From NCBI GenBank assembly GCA_029834535.1, contig JAQMWT010000200.1:62001-126000 (forward strand): a stretch of DNA of 64,000 nt. Reading direction: 5' to 3'. Of the stretch, positions 21,124 through 29,733 are shown one piece after another. The translations under genes and the position numbers were made by a program. The first letter of the stretch is position 1. Each line of letters begins with the position of its first letter. The notes below the pieces were generated by a model, which ran no database searches, was not told the DNA's origin, and saw nothing but the letters and a program-made list of their open reading frames with translations. This stretch comes from Chrysophaeum taylorii (Eukaryota > Sar > Pelagophyceae > Pelagomonadales > Pelagomonadaceae).

Positions 21124-22734
21124 ATGGTGTTGTTGCTCACAACAGGCTTCTTATTATTGTGGACCGCGAGATGCGAGAAAAGGAAAATCGTGGTCGCTGT
21201 GGTGGACGACCTCGGGTGGTCCGACGTCGGGTTCCAGGGGGACGAGCCCCTGAGAGCGACGCCAACCCTCGACGCGCTCGCAGCGTCGGGGGTGCGGTTC
21301 GAGCGTATGTATGGCGGGTGCGAGTGCACGCCATCGCGCGCCATGCTCCTGACCGGGAAACACGCCGTCAGCCTCGGGCTCCAGGACAGCGTCGTCCACG
21401 GCACCGAGCCGAGAGGAATGCCGTTGGAGCCGCCGACGCTCGGAGACAAGATGAGAGCTTTCGGGTACGGCACTTCGTGCGTCGGTAAATGGCACCTCGG
21501 GTTCTTCGCGCCACAGTACCTCCCACGGCGCCGCGGGTTCGACTATTTCTTCGGGATTTTGTCGGGCGGGGGAGACCACTACGCGAAGGTCACGACCGAA
21601 ATTTTCGAAGCGAGGGCGAGCAACGACGACGTATCTTCCGAAAGCAACGTCGTCCTGCTACGAGGACGGAACTTGTGGGAAAACGACGGACCCTGGGAGG
21701 GCTGGAGCGACGAACACTCGACCGTCCTCTACACCCAAAAAGCCCTCGATCGCCTCGATGATGATGGGCCGACCTTTGTCTACTTGGCCTACCAGGCGGT
21801 CCACGGTCCGGTTCAAGCCGGCGAGCTCCCGGTTGCGTGCCGGGACGCGACGTCGTCGTCCCCGGACGTCAACAGTGCGCTCAGACCCCGGCTCTGCGGA
21901 ATGGTGGGGATGATCGACGACTCGATCAAGAGAATCCACGAGGCAATGTCTCGCGACGAATTTGACTGGACGCTCTGGTTCGTCGCGGACAACGGAGGCG
22001 TCCGGCGCCACGGCTCGTCGAACGCGCCGTTGCGGGGAGAAAAGGGCACCGTCTGGGACGGCGGGGTCAGGCTTGTGAGCTTCCTGGCGGGATCTGACGT
22101 AAAACCGCAGAGGCACGTCCACCTCGCTCACCTCGTCGACATCCACGCGACGGTCGCCCAAGAGGGTAGTGGTGACGACCTCCTCGGAGGCCGACCGGTT
22201 CGGTTCGACGGAACGCCGCACCGGACCAGGGTCCTCGTGAACCGGAACTCGGACACCTGGGGGGGCGGGGGGGCGCTCGTCGCGAACGTCCGAGGTCGTG
22301 CCTACAAGTTAGTCGTCGAGAACTCGGTTGGTGACGCCGTCCTCTACCGGGCGGGCCGGGCGATGCTCGCGGAGCGCGCCTACGACCAGGCCGGCCTCGA
22401 CGCCGCCCTCGACGCGCGGCGTAAACTCCTCTTTCCCGAGCCGGTTGTCCACGTCTTCGACCTCGACGCCGATCCCGAGGAGGCCAACAACCTCCTGGAA
22501 AACATCGACGACGACGACGACGGGGCGAGCAACCTCCTGATCCGAGACGAGCTGCTGCGAGCGTGGTCCGAACTCGACGGGAAGATCCTGTCGTCCCCCG
22601 ACGTATGGCGGGACGACGGTCCCCTCGCCGACCCAGCCCTCTTCGGGGGCACGTGGCGCCCCTGGCGCGACGAGGACGGGCTCCCCCTCGCCACCTACCA
22701 GATTCAGATTATTACCACCTTTAATCCTGCTTGA
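21124..22734 (+). CDS. Secreted sulfatase (arylsulfatase B-like)
   Basis: 536 residues from the ATG at 21124, with a signal peptide ([17 protein letters not shown]). The N-terminal metal-binding motif [12 protein letters not shown] and the sulfatase signature [12 protein letters not shown] at about residue 70 carry the Cys that is converted to formylglycine. GKWHLGF and VADNGG, in expected order, complete the active site. The layout and the [12 protein letters not shown] segment near the C-terminus fit the arylsulfatase B/N-acetylgalactosamine-4-sulfatase group. In algae such enzymes act on sulfated polysaccharides or scavenge sulfate; the actual substrate is unknown. Its last 14 nt overlap the end of the convergent proteasome gene. 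Confidence 0.92.
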   Translation: MVLLLTTGFLLLWTARCEKRKIVVAVVDDLGWSDVGFQGDEPLRATPTLDALAASGVRFERMYGGCECTPSRAMLLTGKHAVSLGLQDSVVHGTEPRGMPLEPPTLGDKMRAFGYGTSCVGKWHLGFFAPQYLPRRRGFDYFFGILSGGGDHYAKVTTEIFEARASNDDVSSESNVVLLRGRNLWENDGPWEGWSDEHSTVLYTQKALDRLDDDGPTFVYLAYQAVHGPVQAGELPVACRDATSSSPDVNSALRPRLCGMVGMIDDSIKRIHEAMSRDEFDWTLWFVADNGGVRRHGSSNAPLRGEKGTVWDGGVRLVSFLAGSDVKPQRHVHLAHLVDIHATVAQEGSGDDLLGGRPVRFDGTPHRTRVLVNRNSDTWGGGGALVANVRGRAYKLVVENSVGDAVLYRAGRAMLAERAYDQAGLDAALDARRKLLFPEPVVHVFDLDADPEEANNLLENIDDDDDGASNLLIRDELLRAWSELDGKILSSPDVWRDDGPLADPALFGGTWRPWRDEDGLPLATYQIQIITTFNPA

Positions 22735-23446
22735 GGCGGAACACGTCGGTCGTTATCGCGTCCGCGGTAATGACGGCAACTTGAAGGGAGTCCCCCGTGT
22801 AGATGTCGCGCTCGCCCGCCGAGACAAAAGCTTCCTTGGCGATCTGGACGGCGAGCTCGGGGGTGAGCGGGGGCTTTGGGTCGAGGCGGTTCTTGTGCGC
22901 GAGGATGTTATCCAGGAGAGGAATCACGTAGGACTGCCCCGAACCCGTCGCGGAAAAAGGAACCCTCTCGAAGCTCCCGACGGCGTCGTACGAGTAGACC
23001 GCGCCCTTACCCTCCGCGTCGAGGCCCGCGAGGACGTTGAAGGCATAGTACGGAAAGAAGCGCTTGAAGTAGAGCGTGTTCGAGAGGAGCTGGGCGGTGG
23101 CCGTCGTGCCCATCGCCTTGCCAGTCTGGTGCTTATACATGCGGTGCCGCGTCGTGAGGGTGTTGACGAGGGCCACCACGTCCGTCTGGCACCCCGCGGC
23201 CCCGAGAATCGTCCTGTCTCCGAGTTGGTGGAGCTTGGAGATGTTCCGCGACAGTATGGAGTACCCCGTTGACATGCGCGTGTCGGCGGCGATCACCGCA
23301 AAGCCAGGACCCGCGATCGCGAGGGTCGTTCCGCCGTTGAAGTCGTACGGCGAGAACGCGTGCTCCTTCTTTGGAAGTGCTGGTGCTGCTGCTGCTAAGA
23401 AGGAGGATGTTGGTTCCGCGACGACTCCTGCAGTACCTCTGATCAT
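22721..23446 (-). CDS. 20S proteasome subunit beta type-1 (beta 6)
   Basis: About 241 residues from the ATG at 23446. An in-frame upstream ATG at 23509 would add 21 unconserved residues. The conserved start [16 protein letters not shown], then [30 protein letters not shown] and YKHQTGKAM identify the beta-6 subunit (yeast Pre7, human PSMB1) of the proteasome core, a non-catalytic beta subunit in most eukaryotes. No intron. The stop codon lies inside the sulfatase reading frame (14-nt overlap), so each mRNA must run into the other gene. Head to head with the Tudor-like oxygenase gene. Confidence 0.93.
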   Translation of the reverse strand: MIRGTAGVVAEPTSSFLAAAAPALPKKEHAFSPYDFNGGTTLAIAGPGFAVIAADTRMSTGYSILSRNISKLHQLGDRTILGAAGCQTDVVALVNTLTTRHRMYKHQTGKAMGTTATAQLLSNTLYFKRFFPYYAFNVLAGLDAEGKGAVYSYDAVGSFERVPFSATGSGQSYVIPLLDNILAHKNRLDPKPPLTPELAVQIAKEAFVSAGERDIYTGDSLQVAVITADAITTDVFRLKQD

Positions 23447-23507
23447 CGTCGTCTCTTCGCCTTGGTCCGTTGAACGAACGAAGGAAGGAACGAAGGAACG
23501 AAGGAAC

Positions 23508-24845
23508 ATGAAGAAGCGTCGCCGCAGTCAACAAGAAGAAGTCGTCCTCCTGGACGCGAGCGGGATGGCCATCTGGCCGGGGCAGCGGGTCCTTGCGATG
23601 TGGGGGAGCGCGAGCGACGGAAGCTTCACGGGACGACGATTTTGTGGCGACACCGGGTGGGAAGGCGGACGGGTGATGGTTGTGGATCCGAAGGTGGTGG
23701 TCAAATTTGACGACAGAGCCCCGAGCGGCTGCGTCGCCCTCGCCACCTTTGAGCACCGCCTCGTTCCGGCGTGCGTCAAGGTCTGGTTCGACACACCCAA
23801 TAATGTCTACGAGCTCGAGGCGCGGACAGCGTGCCAGAGACTATTGGACGGAGAGTGGAAACCGGCCGTCGTCACCAAAGTAGTCAACGGCATGGTATAC
23901 GTCGACGGAGAAAGGTTCAGGAAGGACCGCATGCGAACAGAGCTGCGCCCCTTGCCACTCCCAGAGTCCGCGAAAAGATCGCGTCAATTCGCCGCCGTCG
24001 TCGACGACCGAGTGAGGGTCCGCGGGTACGACGGCGTAGCGACGGTTCGGGCTGCTGCCGTAGGCGGCGGCCTCATCGTCCAGTTTGGCACGTCCGAGGA
24101 CAAGCTGGTCCGCGTGTTTGATGACGAAGTGGTGTCTACGGTGCCATCCAAGGTCGTCGCCCCCCCGAAGGCCCGCGACATCGAGGGTCTGTTGGTACGA
24201 TTTTTCCCGCGGTGCTGCAAGAGCGGCGGCGATACGACGCGAGTATTTCTAGGATCAACGAGTCGCGCCCAACTCGGCGTCACGCAAGAAACCTACAAAT
24301 TTAAACTCCTGACGACCGAGTTGTGTTCGTTTTTCAACGACCGCGCGTTTCCCGGGTTTAAGTACACGACGATTCTCGTGAATCTGAATTGCTCGTATCG
24401 CGCCCATCGCCACGCGAGCAATCTTGGGTCATCGTATATTGTGGGCTTTGGCGACTATACGGGCGGGGAGCTCTGGGTGGACGGGCACGGCTTGTACGAC
24501 ATCAAGCACAGACCGTTGCAATTTTGCGGTCGCGAGTACCACGCGAACGCGCCGTGCACGAACGGGTGGCGAGTGTCGGTCGTTGCCTTTTGCCACGACC
24601 TCGCGTTTCAGCAGCAGAGGTCATTTTCCAAGTGTCAAAACAAAAGCGTGTTCCTCGACGACCTCCGCTCCCAGCTCGCCGATTTTGGCTTCCGACTTCC
24701 GACTGGCGATGATGATGATGATGATGATCCCATCATCATCATCGAAGAGGAGGAGGAGGAGGAGGAGGCTGCCGCCCAAGCCCGCTTCGAGGCGGCGCTC
24801 CGCCGCCGCCGCCTTCGCCGCCGCCGCCGCGGTGCTACGCGTTAA
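23508..24845 (+). CDS. Tudor-like modules plus TET/JBP-like oxygenase domain
   Basis: 445 residues from the ATG at 23508; the open frame extends further upstream only as a shadow of the proteasome gene. Three SH3/Tudor-like segments come first (about residues 15-75, 85-145 and 160-205; for example [10 protein letters not shown] and [15 protein letters not shown]). Then comes an oxygenase core paralogous to the one at 14677: [30 protein letters not shown], a distal His at about 344 (EYHANAP) and an Arg ten residues later. The HxD iron pair is replaced by HRH (about residue 298), so activity is doubtful or altered. The acidic C-terminus (Asp and Glu microsatellites) ends with an Arg-rich tail. 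Stop codon overlaps that of the convergent gene as TTAA. Confidence 0.62.
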   Translation: MKKRRRSQQEEVVLLDASGMAIWPGQRVLAMWGSASDGSFTGRRFCGDTGWEGGRVMVVDPKVVVKFDDRAPSGCVALATFEHRLVPACVKVWFDTPNNVYELEARTACQRLLDGEWKPAVVTKVVNGMVYVDGERFRKDRMRTELRPLPLPESAKRSRQFAAVVDDRVRVRGYDGVATVRAAAVGGGLIVQFGTSEDKLVRVFDDEVVSTVPSKVVAPPKARDIEGLLVRFFPRCCKSGGDTTRVFLGSTSRAQLGVTQETYKFKLLTTELCSFFNDRAFPGFKYTTILVNLNCSYRAHRHASNLGSSYIVGFGDYTGGELWVDGHGLYDIKHRPLQFCGREYHANAPCTNGWRVSVVAFCHDLAFQQQRSFSKCQNKSVFLDDLRSQLADFGFRLPTGDDDDDDDPIIIIEEEEEEEEAAAQARFEAALRRRRLRRRRRGATR

Positions 24846-25603
24846 ACACTGTTATTCTTCTTCTTTTCGCGATAATTGTCTTTGGTGACGGGGGCGTAGA
24901 GCGTGCCCGGCGAATCCCACAAGGCGGGAGTTTGCTTTCGCGCCAGAACGACGACCTTCTTCTGCTTGGCGTAGATTTTGACCGCGCAGTGGTCGATGGG
25001 GTGTAGCGGCTGGATTGAAAACGTCCAGGCCCTCGGGCCCGCCTTGTGGGGAAGGAGGTCGCACGTCACCCGAATCGACGTCTCGCTATACTTGAGCTGG
25101 GTTCCCTCCCGACTCAGGCCGTCCCCGGGGACCACGTCGAACCGAAATTCCGCCGTCCTCTCGCCGTCCACAAAAGAAAAGTGATCGACATAGAGATGCC
25201 ACGAGCCGATTGGGGGGTTAGCTTTGACGTCATCGTTGTACCGCGTTCCGGCAATCATCGCCTCGAACACTTCTCCCACCCTCTCCGACGGACACGTGCA
25301 GCTCTTGTAGAGGTCGCCGTAGTTCACAACCTCGACCTTGAGGTCTTTGGGGAATTTCGCGTGTCTGTTCGAGCCGGCGTAGTATCCCGTCGCCTCGGAC
25401 CTGTGCTCCAGACCTTCCAACTCCGCGTTGAACTCGTCGTACGTCTCCTCCTCTTCGGCGAGATCATCGAGGAGCTCGTCGGCGACGTTCCGGGGCGGAT
25501 CGGGACTCCCGCCGCCGCGCTCCCGCGACGCCGCCGCCTCCATCGTCCGACCCCTCTCCACAATCATCGGCAGATCATCATCATCATCCGAATCGGAATT
25601 CAT
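24842..25603 (-). CDS. Unknown protein with a possible CS (p23-like) domain
   Basis: 253 residues from the ATG at 25603; longer frames need a non-ATG start and would run into the neighbouring gene. The N-terminal third is acidic and low complexity. Residues about 105-230 have alternating beta-strand character with conserved-looking aromatic and basic positions (IGSWHLYVDHFSFVDGERTA, CAVKIYAKQKKVVV), which suggests a CS/p23-like beta sandwich. I do not recognise the family with confidence. Start codons of this gene and the ankyrin gene are only 23 nt apart. Confidence 0.7.
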   Translation of the reverse strand: MNSDSDDDDDLPMIVERGRTMEAAASRERGGGSPDPPRNVADELLDDLAEEEETYDEFNAELEGLEHRSEATGYYAGSNRHAKFPKDLKVEVVNYGDLYKSCTCPSERVGEVFEAMIAGTRYNDDVKANPPIGSWHLYVDHFSFVDGERTAEFRFDVVPGDGLSREGTQLKYSETSIRVTCDLLPHKAGPRAWTFSIQPLHPIDHCAVKIYAKQKKVVVLARKQTPALWDSPGTLYAPVTKDNYREKKKNNSV

Positions 25604-25626
25604 CTCCGACCGACCGAGGGTTAGAG
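25604..25626. promoter_or_regulatory. 23-nt divergent promoter interval
   Basis: Only 23 nt separate the two divergent ATGs (25603 on the minus strand, 25627 on the plus strand). Core promoter sequence must overlap coding sequence. Confidence 0.4.
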
Positions 25627-26469
25627 ATGCCACTTTACCTCGACCAGGACGATGTTCCACGCATCCACTACTCGATCTGGACAGGGGCCGAGTACGGGGA
25701 CGAGGCGTGCGTGCGTGCGCACCTCGATCGCATGGACCCCAACGCCGAATCTGACGGTTACACAGCTCTCCATCTCGCCGCGCAGCACAACCATACGTCC
25801 GTCGTGCGGCTTCTTCTCTCGCGAGGCGCGAGTCCCGACCCCGGCACGCCGTGCACGCCCCTGCACCGCGCAGCCTACGCTGGGGCGCGCGAGGCCTGCG
25901 AGCTCCTACTGCGGGCCGGCGCGCGGCTCGACGCTCGCGACGCCTCCTTTGGAGACCTAAGGACGCCGCTCCACAAATCCGCGGCGGCTCGGTCGCCCGA
26001 CGTCGCGCTCTTGCTCTTGGACTGGGGCGCGCCCTTGGAGGCGCGCGATCGCCACGGGCGCACGCCCCTGCACGCCGCGGCCGAGGCGGGAAACCTGGAC
26101 GCGATGGACATCATGCTGGAACGCGGCGCCGACCCGGACGCGAAAGACGACGGCGGAAACACCCCCGCGCGACTCCTCGCCGATGCTGCTAACGCCGTCT
26201 CCTCCGATGCTGCTAACGCCGTCTCCTCCGATGCTGCTAACGCCGTCTCCTCCGATGCTGCTAACGCCGTCTCCTCCTCCTCCAGAGAGGTGGCCACCCC
26301 GCCGGTCCTCGCTGTGAGACCCCCGGCGCTTCCTTCCCGCCTGCCCGAAAACGAACAAAAGAGGGAGTCGGAGGGCTACGAGCTCCCCGACCACGCGGTC
26401 CGCGCCGCCAACTCGATCTTCCACGCCCTCCGCGTTTCCGACCAGCGTCGTCGCCGCTCCCGTACTTAG
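25627..26469 (+). CDS. Ankyrin-repeat protein
   Basis: 280 residues. Five to six ankyrin repeats cover residues about 15-180, with the TALHLAAQHNH, TPLHRAAYAGA, TPLHKSA and TPLHAAAEAGN helices visible. Ankyrin stacks bind other proteins; the partner is unknown. After the repeats come four 8-residue copies (SSDAANAV type) encoded by a 24-bp minisatellite, then a basic C-terminus. The stop TAG overlaps the stop of the convergent gene as TTAG. Confidence 0.88.
   Translation: MPLYLDQDDVPRIHYSIWTGAEYGDEACVRAHLDRMDPNAESDGYTALHLAAQHNHTSVVRLLLSRGASPDPGTPCTPLHRAAYAGAREACELLLRAGARLDARDASFGDLRTPLHKSAAARSPDVALLLLDWGAPLEARDRHGRTPLHAAAEAGNLDAMDIMLERGADPDAKDDGGNTPARLLADAANAVSSDAANAVSSDAANAVSSDAANAVSSSSREVATPPVLAVRPPALPSRLPENEQKRESEGYELPDHAVRAANSIFHALRVSDQRRRRSRT
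26182..26277 (+). repeat. 24-bp minisatellite, four identical copies
   Basis: Unit GATGCTGCTAACGCCGTCTC plus CTCC repeated four times without visible change, inside the ankyrin gene. Identical copies suggest recent expansion and likely length variation between strains. Confidence 0.95.
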
Positions 26470-27053
26470 TCGCAGGCTTCGAGATTTGTTGTCGTCGTCG
26501 GGACCGGTGGCGGGGTGACGACCTCCGGCGGTGGCTCGTTGACGATTAGGAGCTTCTCGGCCTCGGCCCTCGGGTGGCCGGGTTGCATGTCGAGGACCGC
26601 CTCAAAGTCGGCGAGCGCGAGATCTTTGGCGCCGAACCGGCTGCGGGCGATGGCGCGCCGCAGGAGCAACTTTGCGTGCATGCCGCCTTTCGCGCGCCCG
26701 AGAATGCGAGTCGCCTCGTCCGCGGCCGCCTCGTTCTGCTTCAACTTGAGACGAGCGAGCACGCGATTCGCGCGCACCGCCAACACGTCGTCCTTCGCGA
26801 GGGCCTCGCAATACTTCACGAGTGCCTCCTCGTACTTCCCCGTCCGCATACATGCGTCTCCTAATCGCTTGAGTCGCGCGGCTTCTTCCTTCGCGTCGCG
26901 TACCTCAAACGGGTTCGGACCCTTCCCAACGTAAACGAGGCCTTCCCCCTTGCACAGCGCACACATCACGTCGCGCACGATGCGCATCGCGTCCGTCTCC
27001 TTGAGCACACCCAATCCCTGGCACGTCAAGCACACCTTGGTGTCCTCCATCAT
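26466..27053 (-). CDS. Small TPR protein with a DnaJ-type zinc finger
   Basis: 195 residues. The N-terminus has two CXXCXGXG units (CLTCQGLG at about residue 8 and CALCKGEG at about 31), as in DnaJ zinc fingers, which would bind one zinc. Residues about 60-170 form three tetratricopeptide repeats (RLKRLGDACMRTGKYEEAL and later helices). There is no J domain. Such proteins usually act as chaperone adaptors; this is inferred from the domains only. The first two codons are both ATG. Confidence 0.8.
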   Translation of the reverse strand: MMEDTKVCLTCQGLGVLKETDAMRIVRDVMCALCKGEGLVYVGKGPNPFEVRDAKEEAARLKRLGDACMRTGKYEEALVKYCEALAKDDVLAVRANRVLARLKLKQNEAAADEATRILGRAKGGMHAKLLLRRAIARSRFGAKDLALADFEAVLDMQPGHPRAEAEKLLIVNEPPPEVVTPPPVPTTTTNLEACD

Positions 27054-27431
27054 ATGAGAGATGGCGTTGTGTGTGATATCGTGTCCGCCCGGGGGGGATG
27101 GATGGATAGATAGATACCCTTTCTGCTTGGTTTTTTAAAATCGCGCAAAACATATATTTGGTGTGTTGTTGGCGGGCGCGCGTAGCAACGAAAATGCTGG
27201 CGGGCGCATTTTTTTAGTATGTACTACAAGCTGTGTGCGCGCCGGACAGCAGTCAGTCTCGGCTGTTTGTTGTTCGAGAGATGGCGACTGGAGGTGACCG
27301 ACCGCCAGACGAACTACTAAAGATCCGCGGATTGACCAGCCCCACTACTCTTCGTAGTTAGTTCTGGGACGACGCCGATTATACCCCCTAAAGTTCCTGC
27401 ACTTGTGTGTAGTAAAAATTCTTCATTCTTC
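27054..27431. other. Intergenic, no gene seen
   Basis: Between the start of the TPR gene and the stop of the membrane-protein gene, both on the minus strand. It contains a run of nine G at about 27091, a (GATA)-like short repeat and a GGCGGGCGC direct repeat around 27171 and 27200. No RNA gene was recognised. It presumably holds the TPR gene promoter. Confidence 0.4.
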
Positions 27432-28139
27432 TTACGATGTGTGGTGGTGGTGGGGCTCCAGGAGGAGGCCTGAGGCTAAGAACAGATCGAGGGTGATGAG
27501 AGAGGCCGCAACGGCTCGGAAGGGGCGTCGACGGTAAGAAGCGAGGTGGGAGATCGTGTGCAGGACCAGGGTGTGGGAGGCGAGAACGAGGGGGATGACC
27601 CCGACGAGAATCCCGGTCCCCCAAAAAAGAAGTCTCGCGCGGCGGGTCTTGAGGCGCTCGAGAAAGGGGTACGGCGGGGCGGGGGCGTGGGAGACGTGGT
27701 AGGCGTAGGAAGCCGCGTAGACGACCCCGACGAGGAGCGTCGCCTCGCGGGGGGCCGCGTGGGCTCGGAGGAGGGTGGGCGGCTTGGCGAAGAGTCCCGC
27801 GAGAGGAATCAAGGGCGTGGGGGCGTGGACGTAATGCTGCCATCGCTCGCCTCGGTGGACGAGAAGGTAGTAGGCCGCGAAGAGGAAGATCCCCAACCCC
27901 AGAACAAAGGCGTCGGTGCCGTGGGCAATCGCCGTCAGAATTGTCGGCGCCCTCCCGAACATCTCTCTGAGCACGCATTCGCAGGTTGCCAGAGCCGTCG
28001 ACGCGAGTTCGATGGCGAGCGTGTGGACTGTGAGAAAATAGGAGAGACCGGGGGTGTTGAACTTGGTGTGGCGCACAAAGTTCGCAACGAAAGCCAACGC
28101 GAAGAGGGCGAAGTGGATCAAGCAACAACAAACCCTCAT
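27432..28139 (-). CDS. Multi-pass membrane protein, possibly AIG1/ADTRP-like
   Basis: 235 residues with about six hydrophobic segments (for example LIHFALFALAFVANFV near the start, and ATLLVGVVYAASYAYHV). His residues in the membrane part (LTVHTLAIE, VLHTISH) and the overall length recall the FAR-17a/AIG1 (ADTRP) family of membrane hydrolases, but the match is weak. Ends with a His run from a microsatellite. Divergent from the START/fibrillin gene with 48 nt between ATGs. Confidence 0.7.
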   Translation of the reverse strand: MRVCCCLIHFALFALAFVANFVRHTKFNTPGLSYFLTVHTLAIELASTALATCECVLREMFGRAPTILTAIAHGTDAFVLGLGIFLFAAYYLLVHRGERWQHYVHAPTPLIPLAGLFAKPPTLLRAHAAPREATLLVGVVYAASYAYHVSHAPAPPYPFLERLKTRRARLLFWGTGILVGVIPLVLASHTLVLHTISHLASYRRRPFRAVAASLITLDLFLASGLLLEPHHHHTS

Positions 28140-28187
28140 GCTGTGCGCGGAAGAAGAGCGGTGGCGCCACGTCAGAGAGGAGACACG

Positions 28188-29699
28188 ATGCTCACGACAC
28201 TCCTCTTTGTCAGCAGCACCACCACCACCACCACCACAATGTGGCGGCGGCGGCCGCCGCCAAGTGTCGTCGTCGTCGGGTCGACGAGCGACACCGTCGG
28301 AAGCCTATCGGAGGAGGTGTGCTTGGTGCCGGGGGAGGTGGTGTCGCGCGTGGACGTCGCCCCGAACAACGCGAGGAGAATATACTGCGGCGTCGATATC
28401 CCCGCCGACACGGACATCGTGTACGGGCTTCTCACGGACTACGAAGCCCTGGAAAACGTGGTCCCGAACCTCGTGGTGAACGAGGTGCTGGAGCGGCAGG
28501 CGTCGGGGGCTCGGCTGCGGCAGGTCGGCTCGGCGCAGGTGTTGCCGGGGCTGAATTTCCGGGCGTCTATGGTTTTGGAGGTCCGCGAATTACCGGATGG
28601 AATTAACGAGGCCGAAGTGGGCGGGTTCCCGGCGACGGGGGAATTGCGGCGGGGGGTCTACCCGCAGCCCTGGAGTCGCGGGAACGGCCGCGACGTCGCG
28701 ATGCAGTCGATACCCGGCGACGACGGCGACTTCACGTTGTACCAGGGTCTCTGGCGCGCGCAGAGTCTCCCGAGCTGTGCGATCGACGGAAAGAACGCGA
28801 CGCGCCTGACCTTTGCGGTGGAGATCCAGCCGCGGCCGTGGCTGCCGGTCGCGCTCATCGAGTCTCGCATCGCTCGTGATCTCGCGACCAACATGAAGGC
28901 GATGGCCGCCGAGGCTGCGCGCAGGGACCAAAAAGCCGAGCAGCAGTCCGAAGACGACCTCGTAGCCCAGGCGCGCGAGCAGCTCGAGGAGTCGATCCGC
29001 GGCGTCGAGCGGGGGGGCTGGGGCGCGGGCCGAGCCCGCGTCGAGGCGATCGAAACCGCCGTCGACAGCCTCGCGCGCGCCCACGCGCTCCGCGGCCAGT
29101 GGTACTCCTTCGACTCGCGCCTCTCCGGCACCTGGCGCGTCGTCTTCAGCTCGCGCCTGGCAGCCCTCGCGCGAGGACATTCCACCGACCGCGACGAACT
29201 GGTGGTCGCGCGATCGGCTCTGGCTCGCCTCTTGCCGCGACGCGCGGCCACGACCCTCGGCCGCGTCGCCCTCAACTCCATCCACCTCGAAATCGACGGC
29301 ACCACCCTCGATACCATCGTCGCCTTTCGCGCGCCCTTCGCCGCCCCCGCTCTGCGATTGGAATACCTTTTCGTCGCTCCGAAGCGCGGCTTCGCGGTCA
29401 CGATGATCTGCGACAAGATTCGATTCGAACCCGCCAACGAGGGGTTGCGCGGCTTCGCCCCGCGCCCCGCCCTCCGCACGGCATGGCTCGCCCCCTTTTC
29501 CTCGTCTTCGCGCACCGACGACCGAAACAGGGGTCCGCCTGACAACGTCGTTTCCTTCGATCTCATTCACGCGGACGACTCCCTCCTAATCACCCTCGAC
29601 GACGCGAACGACCTCAAAATATGTCAACGGACGACGCCCCCCGATCAACAACAGCCCTCCGCCTGGCGGCGCCCCTTCAATAAACGACAACATTTCTAA
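28188..29699 (+). CDS. START/polyketide-cyclase domain fused to PAP/fibrillin domain, plastid-type
   Basis: 503 residues from the ATG at 28188. The frame is open further upstream but only as a shadow. Residues about 60-245 form a SRPBCC/START-like (COQ10-type) domain: VDIPADTDIVYGLLTDYEAL, VVPNLVVNEVL and PRPWLPVALIESRIARDL match plastid proteins of plants. Residues about 270-450 fit a plastid-lipid-associated (PAP/fibrillin) fold: EESIRGVERG, LSGTWRVVFSSR, LNSIHLEIDG. Both domains bind lipids or isoprenoid-type molecules in plastids. The N-terminus has a Ser/Thr-rich leader. The fusion order START then fibrillin is readable in one frame. Confidence 0.8.
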   Translation: MLTTLLFVSSTTTTTTTMWRRRPPPSVVVVGSTSDTVGSLSEEVCLVPGEVVSRVDVAPNNARRIYCGVDIPADTDIVYGLLTDYEALENVVPNLVVNEVLERQASGARLRQVGSAQVLPGLNFRASMVLEVRELPDGINEAEVGGFPATGELRRGVYPQPWSRGNGRDVAMQSIPGDDGDFTLYQGLWRAQSLPSCAIDGKNATRLTFAVEIQPRPWLPVALIESRIARDLATNMKAMAAEAARRDQKAEQQSEDDLVAQAREQLEESIRGVERGGWGAGRARVEAIETAVDSLARAHALRGQWYSFDSRLSGTWRVVFSSRLAALARGHSTDRDELVVARSALARLLPRRAATTLGRVALNSIHLEIDGTTLDTIVAFRAPFAAPALRLEYLFVAPKRGFAVTMICDKIRFEPANEGLRGFAPRPALRTAWLAPFSSSSRTDDRNRGPPDNVVSFDLIHADDSLLITLDDANDLKICQRTTPPDQQQPSAWRRPFNKRQHF

Positions 29700-29733
29700 C
29701 AACAACAACAAAACTGTAATAATAATGGAGCCG

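Noticed and set aside
23076-23507. Upstream extension of the Tudor-like oxygenase frame
   Set aside because: It is open only because it lies antisense to the conserved proteasome gene; the ATG at 23508 fits the domain start.
27054-27431. tRNA or snRNA gene in the gap
   Set aside because: I looked for A/B-box-like and cloverleaf patterns here and in the other gaps by eye and found none convincing; a tRNAscan or Infernal run would decide.
27546-28187. Upstream extension of the START/fibrillin frame
   Set aside because: It is antisense to the membrane-protein gene, with shadow-like Gly/Arg/Glu composition; the ATG at 28188 is better.
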